A stretch of DNA of 64,000 nt, from NCBI RefSeq assembly GCF_022549495.1, contig NZ_JAKZGD010000002.1, positions 1 to 64,000 of the forward strand, read 5' to 3'. Position numbers and translations under genes: made by a program. Shown here one piece after another: positions 43,782 to 52,389 of this stretch (position 1 is the stretch's first letter; each line of letters starts with the position of its first letter). A model generated the notes under the pieces. The model was not told the origin of the DNA. It was given only the letters and a program-made list of their open reading frames with translations, and made no database searches. The stretch is from Acinetobacter sp. ANC 4805 (GTDB taxonomy: Bacteria > Pseudomonadota > Gammaproteobacteria > Pseudomonadales > Moraxellaceae).

Positions 43782-44522
43782 ATGTTGAAATATAGTATTG
43801 TTATTCCTGTTTATAACCATCCGCATTATTTGGCAGATTTGGTGCAACATCTGGAACAATTCCAGTATCCGATTATTTTGGTGAATGATGGTAGTCATGC
43901 CGAATGTACTGCAATTTTACGCCAATTAGCGCAGCAGAATAAATCGGTACATTTAGTTGAGCATGAACTCAATCAAGGCAAAGGACAGGCAGTGATCACA
44001 GGTTTACGCTATGCTGCGCAAATGGGGATGAGCCATGCTTTGCAACTTGATGCAGATGGGCAACATCACTGGGATGATGTGGCTAAATTTTTCCAGTACT
44101 CCCAGCAGCAACCGCGAGCAATGGTGATTGGTCAGCCAGTTTTTGATGCTTCTGTACCGAAAAAACGTTTATATGGGCGTTATGTAACTCACTTTTGGGT
44201 TTGGCTAAATAGTTTATCTTTAGATATTAAAGACAGTATGTGTGGCTTTCGGATCTATCCTTTGGATAAGACTATTCCGATCTTAGATAAAGCCAAATTT
44301 CAGCCAAGAATGGGCTTTGATAGTGAAATTCTCGTTCGTTTAAAATGGGAAAATACACCATTTATTAATATTCCGACGCCTGTGATCTATCCTGAGCATG
44401 GCGTATCACATTTTGATGTATGGCGTGATAATGTTGGCTTGAGCAAAGCACATGCGACCTTATTTGCAGGTATGTTGATTCGTTTTCCTAAACTGATTTG
44501 GCATAAGTTTAAGGCTGATTGA
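43782..44522 (+). CDS. Family 2 glycosyltransferase
   Basis: A 246-residue GT-A glycosyltransferase that begins with the typical YSIVIPVYNH, followed by ILVNDGSH and the metal-binding LDADGQHHWDD. ATG 43782 is the natural start; longer readings enter the ligase gene. It probably adds a sugar to the polyene or its lipid anchor. It overlaps the next gene by one base. Confidence 0.85.
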   Translation: MLKYSIVIPVYNHPHYLADLVQHLEQFQYPIILVNDGSHAECTAILRQLAQQNKSVHLVEHELNQGKGQAVITGLRYAAQMGMSHALQLDADGQHHWDDVAKFFQYSQQQPRAMVIGQPVFDASVPKKRLYGRYVTHFWVWLNSLSLDIKDSMCGFRIYPLDKTIPILDKAKFQPRMGFDSEILVRLKWENTPFINIPTPVIYPEHGVSHFDVWRDNVGLSKAHATLFAGMLIRFPKLIWHKFKAD

Positions 44523-45457
44523 TGAGCAGTCCTCAGCAAAGCGCTCACGACACTTGGCATGACATTAAAGAGCGTGGCGGACTTCTGCCATTAATGTTGA
44601 TGCTTGGGTTCTACCGTTGCGGTGGGCGGTGGCTTTGTCGTGTGGTGTTGTATTTTATTATCATGTGGTATTGGCTATTTGCTGTGACGGCACGTCAGGC
44701 ATCACTGCAATATTTACAACGTTTACACCATTTTGCAGGTATACAATCGCCATTCTCAGCGATGCCGACATGGGGCAATAGTTATACTCATTTCATGCAG
44801 TTTGGTGAGTGCATCCTCGATAAAATTGAGGGATGGTTGGGGCATATTCCTGAGCAAAAGCTAGAATTATTTGGACATGAACATTTCCAACAGCACTATC
44901 AAAAGGGTGCGATTATTGTGGTTTCGCATTTTGGCAATATCGAGTTATTACGTGCTTTAAAATCTGAACATCCACAAAAAATTAATGTGTTGGTGTATCA
45001 AAAACACGCATCGCAATTTAATCAATTCCTCAAAAAAATTAATGATAAAGCCGATGTGAATTTAATTTCGGTGGATGAATTGGGGATTGAAACTGCCATT
45101 CTGTTAGAAGAAAAAATGCAGCAAGGCGAGTGGGTGATTGTAGCAGCAGATCGGATTCCTGTGCAGTCGGATCGTGTACAAACGGTTCAGTTCTTGGGTG
45201 AGTCGGCAACTTTACCTCAAGGAGCATGGATTTTGGCAAATTTACTTAAAGTGCCTGTATTAGCCGTCTTTTGTTATCGTGTGCAGCAAAAATTTCAAGT
45301 TCATATTCACCCTATTGCAGATCAAATCGATCTGCCTCGGAAAACCCGTTTAAGCAGTATGCAACAGATTACCCAACGCTATGTCGTCCTATTAGAGCAA
45401 CATTGTTGCCGTGCGCCGTATCAGTGGTTTAATTTTTATCAGTTTTGGACAAAATAA
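44522..45457 (+). CDS. LpxL-like lipid acyltransferase
   Basis: A 311-residue LpxL/HtrB-family acyltransferase. One membrane helix (~residues 38-60) precedes the HX4E motif HFGNIE and the conserved GEWVIVAADRIP stretch (LpxL proteins have D...P here). It probably transfers an acyl or aryl-polyenoyl chain from ACP to a lipid acceptor at the inner membrane. ATG 44522 overlaps the upstream stop codon. Confidence 0.8.
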   Translation: MSSPQQSAHDTWHDIKERGGLLPLMLMLGFYRCGGRWLCRVVLYFIIMWYWLFAVTARQASLQYLQRLHHFAGIQSPFSAMPTWGNSYTHFMQFGECILDKIEGWLGHIPEQKLELFGHEHFQQHYQKGAIIVVSHFGNIELLRALKSEHPQKINVLVYQKHASQFNQFLKKINDKADVNLISVDELGIETAILLEEKMQQGEWVIVAADRIPVQSDRVQTVQFLGESATLPQGAWILANLLKVPVLAVFCYRVQQKFQVHIHPIADQIDLPRKTRLSSMQQITQRYVVLLEQHCCRAPYQWFNFYQFWTK

Positions 45458-45458
45458 C

Positions 45459-47018
45459 GTGAATGCAAGTCAAATTGGATCAATGATCAAACCCATTCTG
45501 ATTGTGGGAGAGCAGCCACTTAGTATTGAAGACGTGGTGGCCGTCGCTCGCCAAGAGTTTAACGTGGCATTGCCTGAGACAACTGAATGGCGTGAGTTGA
45601 TTCAACGTGGCGCTGACTTTTTAGATCAGTTATTGCTTGATGAAGGCGTGATCTATGGTGTGACCACAGGCTACGGTGATTCGTGTTTGGTTGAAATTCC
45701 AATGCATCAAGTGAATGAGTTACCGTTGCAGCTCTCTCGTTTTCACGGTTGTGGTTTAGGTGAAAACCTTGATCTGCTGACAGCTCGTGCGGTGGTGGTG
45801 ACTCGTCTTTGCTCATTGGCACGTGGTTATTCTGGTGTGTCGTTGAGTTTGCTTGAACGTCTCGTTTGGATGCTGAATGAAAACATCATTCCTGTGATTC
45901 CATCTGAGGGTTCTGTCGGTGCAAGCGGTGATTTGACGCCGTTGTCTTATATTGCAGGGGCATTGGTGGGTGAGCGTGATGTATACGCACACGGCAAGAT
46001 TGTACCGATTACTCAGGTTTATGCTGAGAAAGGTTTACAGCCTTTAACTTTGCGTCCGAAAGAAGGCTTGGCACTGATGAATGGTACGGCAGTCATGACT
46101 GCAATAGCCTGTTTAAATTATAAAAAAGCTGAACAAATTTCTTTAGCAAGCACCCTTATTACCGCTTTGAATGTATTGGCTTTAGAAGGTAATCCAAGCC
46201 ATTTTGATGAGGTTTTATTTGCGCAAAAGCCGCATCAAGGACAACAACAAATCGCCAAACAGTTACGTGAATGGCTGAACAGTGAAGTACAAACAGCGCA
46301 TCAAAGTCCACGTTTACAAGACCGTTATTCCTTACGTTGTGCGCCGCATATCATTGGGATATTTGAGGATTCTAAAACTTGGTTGCGTCAATTTATTGAA
46401 AATGAACTTAATTCGAGTAATGACAATCCTTTGATTGACCCGATTAATTTACGAGTTTTACATGGTGGGCATTTCTATGGCGGTCATATTGCTCAAGCAA
46501 TGGATAGCCTAAAAATTATGATTGCCAATATCGCAGATTTGATGGATCGACAAATTGCACAATTGGTTGATCATAAAATGAATCATGGTTTGCCCCGCAA
46601 TTTGACAGGTTCAACAGCCGAGCGTCTACCGCTCAATCATGGTTTTAAAGCGGTACAAATTGGTGTTTCGGCTTGGACTGCGGAAGCCTTAAAAAACACC
46701 TTAGCCGCATCAATTTTCTCTCGTTCGACTGAATGTCATAACCAAGATAAAGTCAGTATGGGAACAATTGCCGCACGTGATGCGACCCGTGTGATTACCT
46801 TGACCCAACAAGTGCTTGCTGCTCTATGTTGTGCCAGTGTGCAGGCGGTTCATTTAAAAGCGGTGGAGTCACAATTAAGTCCAACTTTACAGGCATTTGT
46901 TGTGTGGACTTTACAAAGTTTTGCATTACTTGAAGAAGATCGCCCTTTACAAACTGAACTACAACACATCATTAATCGTTTCGACAACTTTGAATTGTTG
47001 AATCAATTCCAACAATAG
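45459..47018 (+). CDS. Aromatic amino acid ammonia-lyase (HAL/PAL/TAL family)
   Basis: A ~510-520-residue MIO-dependent ammonia-lyase. The cofactor-forming Ala-Ser-Gly lies in GSVGASGDLTPLSYIAGAL, and the catalytic Tyr in IYGVTTGYG. The selectivity pair that is Ser-His in histidine lyases and Phe-Leu or His-Leu in phenylalanine/tyrosine lyases reads Phe-His (RFHGCGLG). Context argues for cinnamate or coumarate supply as the polyene starter rather than histidine breakdown. GTG 45459 sits one base after the preceding stop; ATG 45483 is an equal candidate. No hut genes are near. Confidence 0.85.
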   Translation: MNASQIGSMIKPILIVGEQPLSIEDVVAVARQEFNVALPETTEWRELIQRGADFLDQLLLDEGVIYGVTTGYGDSCLVEIPMHQVNELPLQLSRFHGCGLGENLDLLTARAVVVTRLCSLARGYSGVSLSLLERLVWMLNENIIPVIPSEGSVGASGDLTPLSYIAGALVGERDVYAHGKIVPITQVYAEKGLQPLTLRPKEGLALMNGTAVMTAIACLNYKKAEQISLASTLITALNVLALEGNPSHFDEVLFAQKPHQGQQQIAKQLREWLNSEVQTAHQSPRLQDRYSLRCAPHIIGIFEDSKTWLRQFIENELNSSNDNPLIDPINLRVLHGGHFYGGHIAQAMDSLKIMIANIADLMDRQIAQLVDHKMNHGLPRNLTGSTAERLPLNHGFKAVQIGVSAWTAEALKNTLAASIFSRSTECHNQDKVSMGTIAARDATRVITLTQQVLAALCCASVQAVHLKAVESQLSPTLQAFVVWTLQSFALLEEDRPLQTELQHIINRFDNFELLNQFQQ

Positions 47019-47033
47019 GTCGAGGAGCGAAAC

Positions 47034-47459
47034 ATGCAGGCAGATGTAATCATTGAAATCCCGTTTCATGATGTCGATACCATGAATGTGGTTTGGCATG
47101 GACATTATCTAAAGTATTTTGAAATTGCACGTTGTAAGTTATTGGAGCAATTTAATTATAACTACAATCAAATGAGAGCATCGGGCTATGCGTGGCCTGT
47201 GATTGAAAGCCATGTGCGTTATGTACAAGGCATTGAGTTTGAGCAAAAGATTAAAGTACGAGCTATTTTAAAAGAATGGGAAAACCGCCTAAAAATTGAG
47301 TATTTAATTCTCGATGCAGAAACTGGGCGACGTTTAACCAAGGGTTATACCACACAAGTGGCTGTGAATATGCAAACACGAGAAATGTGTTATCAGTCCC
47401 CACAAATTTTGTTGGATTGTTTAAATGCATGGGATGAATTTAAAGGAGAGGTTATATGA
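47034..47459 (+). CDS. YbgC-like acyl-CoA/ACP thioesterase
   Basis: A 141-residue hot-dog thioesterase with the YbgC/4-hydroxybenzoyl-CoA thioesterase signature FHDVDTMNVVWHGHYLKYFE, where the Asp is catalytic. GAGGAG gives a strong ribosome site. In this pathway it may edit or release chains from ACP. It overlaps the LolA-like gene by four bases. Confidence 0.87.
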   Translation: MQADVIIEIPFHDVDTMNVVWHGHYLKYFEIARCKLLEQFNYNYNQMRASGYAWPVIESHVRYVQGIEFEQKIKVRAILKEWENRLKIEYLILDAETGRRLTKGYTTQVAVNMQTREMCYQSPQILLDCLNAWDEFKGEVI

Positions 47460-48226
47460 TTTTTAATCTCTTTGTTTTGGGGGGTCGTCGCCAAGTTGTT
47501 ATCGTTCCCCCCTCTAAATCTCCCCCCTATCAGGGGGAGACTTCCACGAATTTGATATATTCTTTGGTTTGTGGAATTGCCTCCATTTTTAAGGGAGGAA
47601 TAGGGAGGGCTAAACTTGGAATTTCCCTCTTTATCGTGCTTTCTCTATTTAGCGCATTCAGTTATGCCGATAACACGGCGGTGACGACGATTTTTCAACA
47701 ATTGTCGAAAAATGATGTGGTTCGTGCGGACTTTGAACAACAAAAGAAGTTAGCCAGTTTAAATAAAACCTTTGTTTCGAATGGCACATTGAGCTTTGCA
47801 AAATCCAATGGGGTGCTTTGGCAAATTAAGCGACCTGTGCAAGCGGATCTGATCGTGACGCAAAAGAAATTGGTGCAAAAAACGCAAAGAACCTATAGCC
47901 AGATTCAGATAGATCAATCCCCGTATAGTTCTGTTGCGACTTTATTTTTGCAACTCATGTCGGGCGATGAAAAAGCCTTAGCCAAGAATTTTAATGTGGT
48001 GTCTGCGGATTATCGTGCAACAGGTTGGAAGATTGCCTTAACACCGAAGTCGAACTTATTTAAAAAACTGTTTGTGCGGATTGATGCACAAGGGCAGCAA
48101 TATGTCGATAAAATTGTGATTCAAGAACAAGCCAATAACAGTACTACGATTTTATTCCGTAATCAAAATACTCAACCGAACCAACTTACGGCTGCTGAAT
48201 ATGCGCTTTTCCAATTGGCAAAATAA
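47456..48226 (+). CDS. LolA-like outer membrane lipoprotein carrier, N-terminus disrupted by a repeat
   Basis: A 256-residue reading frame whose mature part (from ~residue 72) is a LolA-like carrier domain: FQQLSKNDVVRADFEQQKKL, NGVLWQIKRP, and the C-terminal VDKIVIQEQANNSTTILF. LolA proteins ferry hydrophobic cargo across the periplasm; in these clusters the cargo may be the polyene lipid. The pre-sequence is ~71 residues instead of the usual 20-25. Codons ~18-52 come from a GC-skewed double-hairpin repeat that stays in frame. A typical signal core (LGISLFIVLSLFSAFSYA) follows it. Initiation may occur at ATG 47456 or at TTG 47552/47564. Confidence 0.75.
   Translation: MIFNLFVLGGRRQVVIVPPSKSPPYQGETSTNLIYSLVCGIASIFKGGIGRAKLGISLFIVLSLFSAFSYADNTAVTTIFQQLSKNDVVRADFEQQKKLASLNKTFVSNGTLSFAKSNGVLWQIKRPVQADLIVTQKKLVQKTQRTYSQIQIDQSPYSSVATLFLQLMSGDEKALAKNFNVVSADYRATGWKIALTPKSNLFKKLFVRIDAQGQQYVDKIVIQEQANNSTTILFRNQNTQPNQLTAAEYALFQLAK
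47506..47625 (+). repeat. In-frame double-hairpin repeat within the LolA-like gene
   Basis: Two hairpins: TCTCCCCC/GGGGGAGA (47519-47526 and 47533-47540) and CCTCC/GGAGG (47580-47584 and 47594-47598), followed by AATAGGGAGGGC. The second hairpin resembles the elements at 24991-25020 and 62131-62170. Base composition is unlike the surrounding coding DNA. No stop codon is introduced in the frame used. Confidence 0.6.
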
Positions 48227-50513
48227 ATTTACTGCCCTTTGGTTAATCATCTTAACCATTGTTGGTCTGGCACTTGCCGTTGCATGGTTGAAAAAAGAGA
48301 TTCATATCCAAACCAATATCTTTGCTTTGCTGCCCGAAACACAACAAAATCCAGAACTTGCCAAAACACAGCAATACATGAGTGATCAGCTTAATCAAAA
48401 AGTATTTTTGGTTTTAGAAAGCACTGATCAACAGGCTTTAGCGCAAGCAACGTTGTTACTTCAAAAGCAACTACAACAGAGTAAATTGTGGCAGCCCTTG
48501 AAGCCACAACTTGATTTAGAACAATTTTCGAAACAGTTATATCAACATAAAGTCGGGTTATTGAGTCCGCAAGATCAACAGTATTTACAGCAACAAGATT
48601 ACCAAGCCTTAACTGAACAAAGTTTGATGCAACTGATGAGTGTGGGGATGCCAATTACGGCTGAATCATTACGACAAGATCCATTGTTGTTGTTTCCTCG
48701 CTATATGTTGAGTATTGCCAATCAAGTCTCAAGCAAAATTGAGCTGGAGCAGGGTTTTGCCACCATTCATGACGATCAGAAAATCTCACGTTTATTGGTC
48801 TTAGAATTAACGCGAAGTCCATATAATATTGATTATCAAGAGCAAGTTTCTGCTTGGATTGAACAGTTACAACCACAGCTCAATAAGCTCAAAGTACAAT
48901 CGCATTGGACGGGAACGATTTTATTCTCGAACTTTGGAACACAATCTGCCAAACAGGAAATCTCAACCATTGGACTCGGTTCAACTTTGGGTTTGATTTT
49001 ATTGGTTTGGTTTGGTTTTCGCTCATTCCGCCCATTGCTCACGGAGTTCATTGCAGTTTCAACAGGTACTTTGTTGGCATTTGCAGTGACACATTGGATT
49101 TTTGGTGAAATTCATCTGATGACCTTGGTCTTTGGGGCAAGTTTGATTGGGGTCTGTGTTGATTTCTCTTTCTATTTTATGGCGATGCAATCACAGCATC
49201 GAAAGCTAGATGGTTTCAAAATCCTAACTCCGCTGTTACCTAGCTTATTCATGGGTTTGATGACAACGGTGGTGGCTTATGTTTTCCTCAGTTTTACGCC
49301 ATTTCCTGCCTTTAGACAGATTGCGGTTTTTTCGATTGTCGGTTTAGTCGCAGCATGGATCACCAGTGTTTTGTTATTACCACGATTACCACCGTTAAAT
49401 GCACAAGCTGCAATTCAACGCTTAGCTTGGGTTGGACAGGCACGACAATGGTTTCAGCAACATCACACAACCCGCTATAGTTTGATTGTGACCATTATCG
49501 TGATTGGAACGATCAGCTTATTTTCTTTGCAATCCAATGATGATATTCGTAATTTGCAAAGTATGGATGCCAAACTAAAACAGCAAGATCAATACATTCG
49601 TACTTTGTTCGGACAGCAACAAAGTAGTGATTATTTTGTGGTACAAGCAAGTTCGAGTGCTGAGTTAGAACAGCAGGAAGCTCAATTGATTCATCAACTG
49701 CAACAGCTTCAGGCTCAGGGTAAGATTGATCGTTTTCAGGCTTTAGGGCAATGGATTCCACCCTTGGCGCAGCAACAGCAAAATGTACAGTTATTCGCGA
49801 AAATTCCTGAATCGGTCTTAAAAAATTATGCAGAGACTATGGGGTTGAAATTTGCAGATGTTCAAGCGTGGCAGCAGCAACTCACTCAGCAGCCATTGCT
49901 GACCACACAAGTTTTTCAACAACATCCTTTAGCATTTTTACAAGTGAATCCGACACAGCGTTTGGTGATCGTCAATGGTGTCAAGCAGGTCGGGGCGTTA
50001 CAGCAATTAGAATCAGCTCACGTTCATTTTCAACAGCCTGTTCATACACTCTCCCAAGCTTTCGCACAGCATCGTCAACAAGCACAGCATTTGTTGATCT
50101 ATGCCTTGTTGAGTTTGGCGATTGGTTTAGGGATCATCTATGGCATCCGTTCAATTTTGCCCTTAGTGCTGCCAGTGACTCTCGCTTTATTGAGTACCTT
50201 TGCAGTACAGGCATGGTTAGGTGTGGAAATTAACCTATTTAGTATTATGGGGACATTTCTGATTATTGGGATTGGCGTAGACTATGCCATTTTTTATCGA
50301 CATGGGCATGATCATCCTCAAGTCGTTGGCATGGCGTTATTTTTGTGTATGATGTCGACTTTATTGGGCTTTGGCTTATTATCACTGAGTCATACGTATG
50401 CGATTCAATGTTTTGGCTTAACTGTTTTACTTGGTGTAATTTTCTCATTTATTTATGCAACTTTACTCACACCTGCTGATCAAAAACATATTGTGAATTT
50501 AGAAACACATTAA
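48201..50513 (+). CDS. MMPL-type (RND superfamily) lipid exporter
   Basis: A 770-residue membrane exporter with the RND pattern: one N-terminal helix, a large periplasmic loop, a block of five to six helices (from ~residue 250), and the same arrangement repeated (from ~630). The segments FGASLIGVCVDFSFYFMAM and GTFLIIGIGVDYAIFYRHG carry the Asp residues used for proton transfer. Such exporters are constant in aryl polyene and xanthomonadin clusters and probably flip or extract the polyene lipid. It overlaps the LolA-like gene by 26 bases. Confidence 0.88.
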   Translation: MRFSNWQNKFTALWLIILTIVGLALAVAWLKKEIHIQTNIFALLPETQQNPELAKTQQYMSDQLNQKVFLVLESTDQQALAQATLLLQKQLQQSKLWQPLKPQLDLEQFSKQLYQHKVGLLSPQDQQYLQQQDYQALTEQSLMQLMSVGMPITAESLRQDPLLLFPRYMLSIANQVSSKIELEQGFATIHDDQKISRLLVLELTRSPYNIDYQEQVSAWIEQLQPQLNKLKVQSHWTGTILFSNFGTQSAKQEISTIGLGSTLGLILLVWFGFRSFRPLLTEFIAVSTGTLLAFAVTHWIFGEIHLMTLVFGASLIGVCVDFSFYFMAMQSQHRKLDGFKILTPLLPSLFMGLMTTVVAYVFLSFTPFPAFRQIAVFSIVGLVAAWITSVLLLPRLPPLNAQAAIQRLAWVGQARQWFQQHHTTRYSLIVTIIVIGTISLFSLQSNDDIRNLQSMDAKLKQQDQYIRTLFGQQQSSDYFVVQASSSAELEQQEAQLIHQLQQLQAQGKIDRFQALGQWIPPLAQQQQNVQLFAKIPESVLKNYAETMGLKFADVQAWQQQLTQQPLLTTQVFQQHPLAFLQVNPTQRLVIVNGVKQVGALQQLESAHVHFQQPVHTLSQAFAQHRQQAQHLLIYALLSLAIGLGIIYGIRSILPLVLPVTLALLSTFAVQAWLGVEINLFSIMGTFLIIGIGVDYAIFYRHGHDHPQVVGMALFLCMMSTLLGFGLLSLSHTYAIQCFGLTVLLGVIFSFIYATLLTPADQKHIVNLETH

Positions 50514-50537
50514 AAAATTTAAATTTTAGGGGTTTAT

Positions 50538-51833
50538 ATGAATACTATACAAAAAACAGATGTTGTGATTATTGGGGCTGGGCCTTCTGGTAGCTCTGCT
50601 GCAGCATTACTTCGTCAAAAAGGTTATGCGGTCACGATCATCGAAAAACAATATTTTCCTCGTTTTTCGATTGGTGAGTCATTATTGCCACAGTGTATGG
50701 TGTTTTTAGAAGAAGCAGGCTTACTCGATACGGTTCGTGAGCATGTGGAATCACGTGGATTCCAATTTAAAAATGGTGCGGCATTTTTATGCGGGCAAAA
50801 ACGCAGCCATTATAATTTTACTGAAAAATTTACCGATGGCCCTGGGACAACATGGCAAGTCCGTCGTGCAGATTTTGACCACTTACTAGCGCAACAAGCT
50901 CAGCAGTATGGTGCTGATGTACGATTTGGGCATGAGGTGATTGCCGTCGATGTAGCATCCGAGCAGCCGATTTTAACGGTCTTCGATGAGACACAACAAC
51001 AGTATCAAATTCAAGCGAAGTTTTTACTGGATGCGAGTGGTTTTGGGCGAATTCTGCCGAAGTTTTTAGACTTGGAAAGTCCTTCAAATTTCCCTGTGCG
51101 TCGAGCAATTTTCACCCATATTGAAGATGGGATTGGTGATCGAGCTGATTTTGATCGGGAGAAAATCTTAATTACCATTCATGAAAAAGATCATCGAGCT
51201 TGGTATTGGTTGATTCCTTTTGCGGATGGTCGCGCATCATTTGGTGTGGTGGCAGAACAAGATTTCTTTGATCACTATCAATCAGAGGATATCGAACAAA
51301 ATGAACCTGAACCATTATTGAAACGCATTCTAGCGGATGATCCTGCTTTATCTCAGGTATTAGAACAAGCGAAATTTGATACACCTGTACGAACTTTGGT
51401 GGGTTATTCTGCCAATGTGAAGCATTTAGCAGGTCGTAACTATGCATTATTGGGCAATGCTGGTGAGTTTTTGGATCCTGTATTTTCGTCGGGTGTCACG
51501 ATTGCGTTGAAATCATCAAGCCTTGCTGTACCGTTACTCGATCGAGTGCTTCAAGGTGAGCAAGTCGATTGGATGCAGGAATATGAAGTCCCGTTGCGTA
51601 AAGGTATTCAAGTTTTCCGTGCTTATGTTGAGTCTTGGTATGAAGGTGAATTTCAAGACGTGGTCTTTTCCAGTAATCAAAATGAAAGTATTCGCCGTAT
51701 GATTTCCTCTCTATTGGCAGGCTATGCATGGGATGAGCAGAATCCAATTCATAAAAATGCAAAACGCCGTTTAAATACCTTGGCTGAGTACTGTCGAGAG
51801 GGCTTGGCACAAGAGCAAGCCTTAGAGGTTTAG
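50538..51833 (+). CDS. FAD-dependent oxidoreductase, tryptophan-halogenase-like
   Basis: A 431-residue flavoenzyme. The FAD-binding GAGPSGSSAAALL lies near residue 13. A halogenase-type WxWxIP motif is present as WYWLIP at 222-227, and GNAGEFLDPVFSSG binds the flavin tail. Lys78 in FQFKNGAAF is near the place of the catalytic Lys of FADH2 halogenases, but by-eye alignment cannot prove it is equivalent. Such enzymes could halogenate the aryl ring, as in xanthomonadins, or reduce double bonds. Good AGG-type ribosome site at ~50528. Confidence 0.8.
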   Translation: MNTIQKTDVVIIGAGPSGSSAAALLRQKGYAVTIIEKQYFPRFSIGESLLPQCMVFLEEAGLLDTVREHVESRGFQFKNGAAFLCGQKRSHYNFTEKFTDGPGTTWQVRRADFDHLLAQQAQQYGADVRFGHEVIAVDVASEQPILTVFDETQQQYQIQAKFLLDASGFGRILPKFLDLESPSNFPVRRAIFTHIEDGIGDRADFDREKILITIHEKDHRAWYWLIPFADGRASFGVVAEQDFFDHYQSEDIEQNEPEPLLKRILADDPALSQVLEQAKFDTPVRTLVGYSANVKHLAGRNYALLGNAGEFLDPVFSSGVTIALKSSSLAVPLLDRVLQGEQVDWMQEYEVPLRKGIQVFRAYVESWYEGEFQDVVFSSNQNESIRRMISSLLAGYAWDEQNPIHKNAKRRLNTLAEYCREGLAQEQALEV

Positions 51834-51834
51834 T

Positions 51835-52389
51835 ATGCAACGAATTTGGGGCAGCTTATTGTGTATGAGTATCTTGCTATTGGGTGGGTGTCAGTTGATG
51901 CCCCATGCGCAAGGTCTGAAAAGCAGCCATTGGCAAGCACAACAATATCAACGTCAAGATCAAGTTGAGGTACAGTGGAAAGACAAAAGTTTTAGCTTTC
52001 TACTGTATCAGCAGCAAAAAGGTCCGCAGTTAGAGTTGGTGGGATTGGGTTTGACGGGTCAGCCTTTATTCCAACTTATATTTGATGGGCAGCGGGTTAA
52101 GGTACAACAACGAATTGAAGCGATGCGATTGTTACCGTTTGAGTTTGTCGCCCGTGATATTTTGTTTGCGACTTATCCAAATTTTGCTCAATTGGGACAA
52201 GAGGCGGTTCGTGTTGATCATACTGCGAATCAGCAAACGGTTTTTATTGGGCAGCAAGCGGTATTGCTTGTCAAAAAACAGCCGAGTTCGATTGAGTTAG
52301 ATAATCTACAAGTCCCTTATCGCATGACTTTAAGTTCAATTGAAAATACTTTAAACCCAGATCAGCCTGAGCCAGTAGTACAGCCATGA
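51835..52389 (+). CDS. DUF3261 lipoprotein of aryl polyene clusters
   Basis: A 184-residue lipoprotein with a clear signal and lipobox LLGGC. The mature part fits DUF3261: QVEVQWKDKSFSFLLYQQQKG, LVGLGLTGQPLFQLIFDGQRV. It resembles LolB-type acceptors and could receive the polyene lipid from the LolA-like carrier at the outer membrane. It starts one base after the oxidoreductase stop and overlaps the ketosynthase by four bases. Confidence 0.8.
   Translation: MQRIWGSLLCMSILLLGGCQLMPHAQGLKSSHWQAQQYQRQDQVEVQWKDKSFSFLLYQQQKGPQLELVGLGLTGQPLFQLIFDGQRVKVQQRIEAMRLLPFEFVARDILFATYPNFAQLGQEAVRVDHTANQQTVFIGQQAVLLVKKQPSSIELDNLQVPYRMTLSSIENTLNPDQPEPVVQP

Noticed and set aside
45459..47018. Histidine utilisation (hutH) gene
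   Set aside because: The MIO motif fits the family, but the selectivity residues are Phe-His, not Ser-His, and no hut genes are near. The gene is packed inside the pigment cluster.
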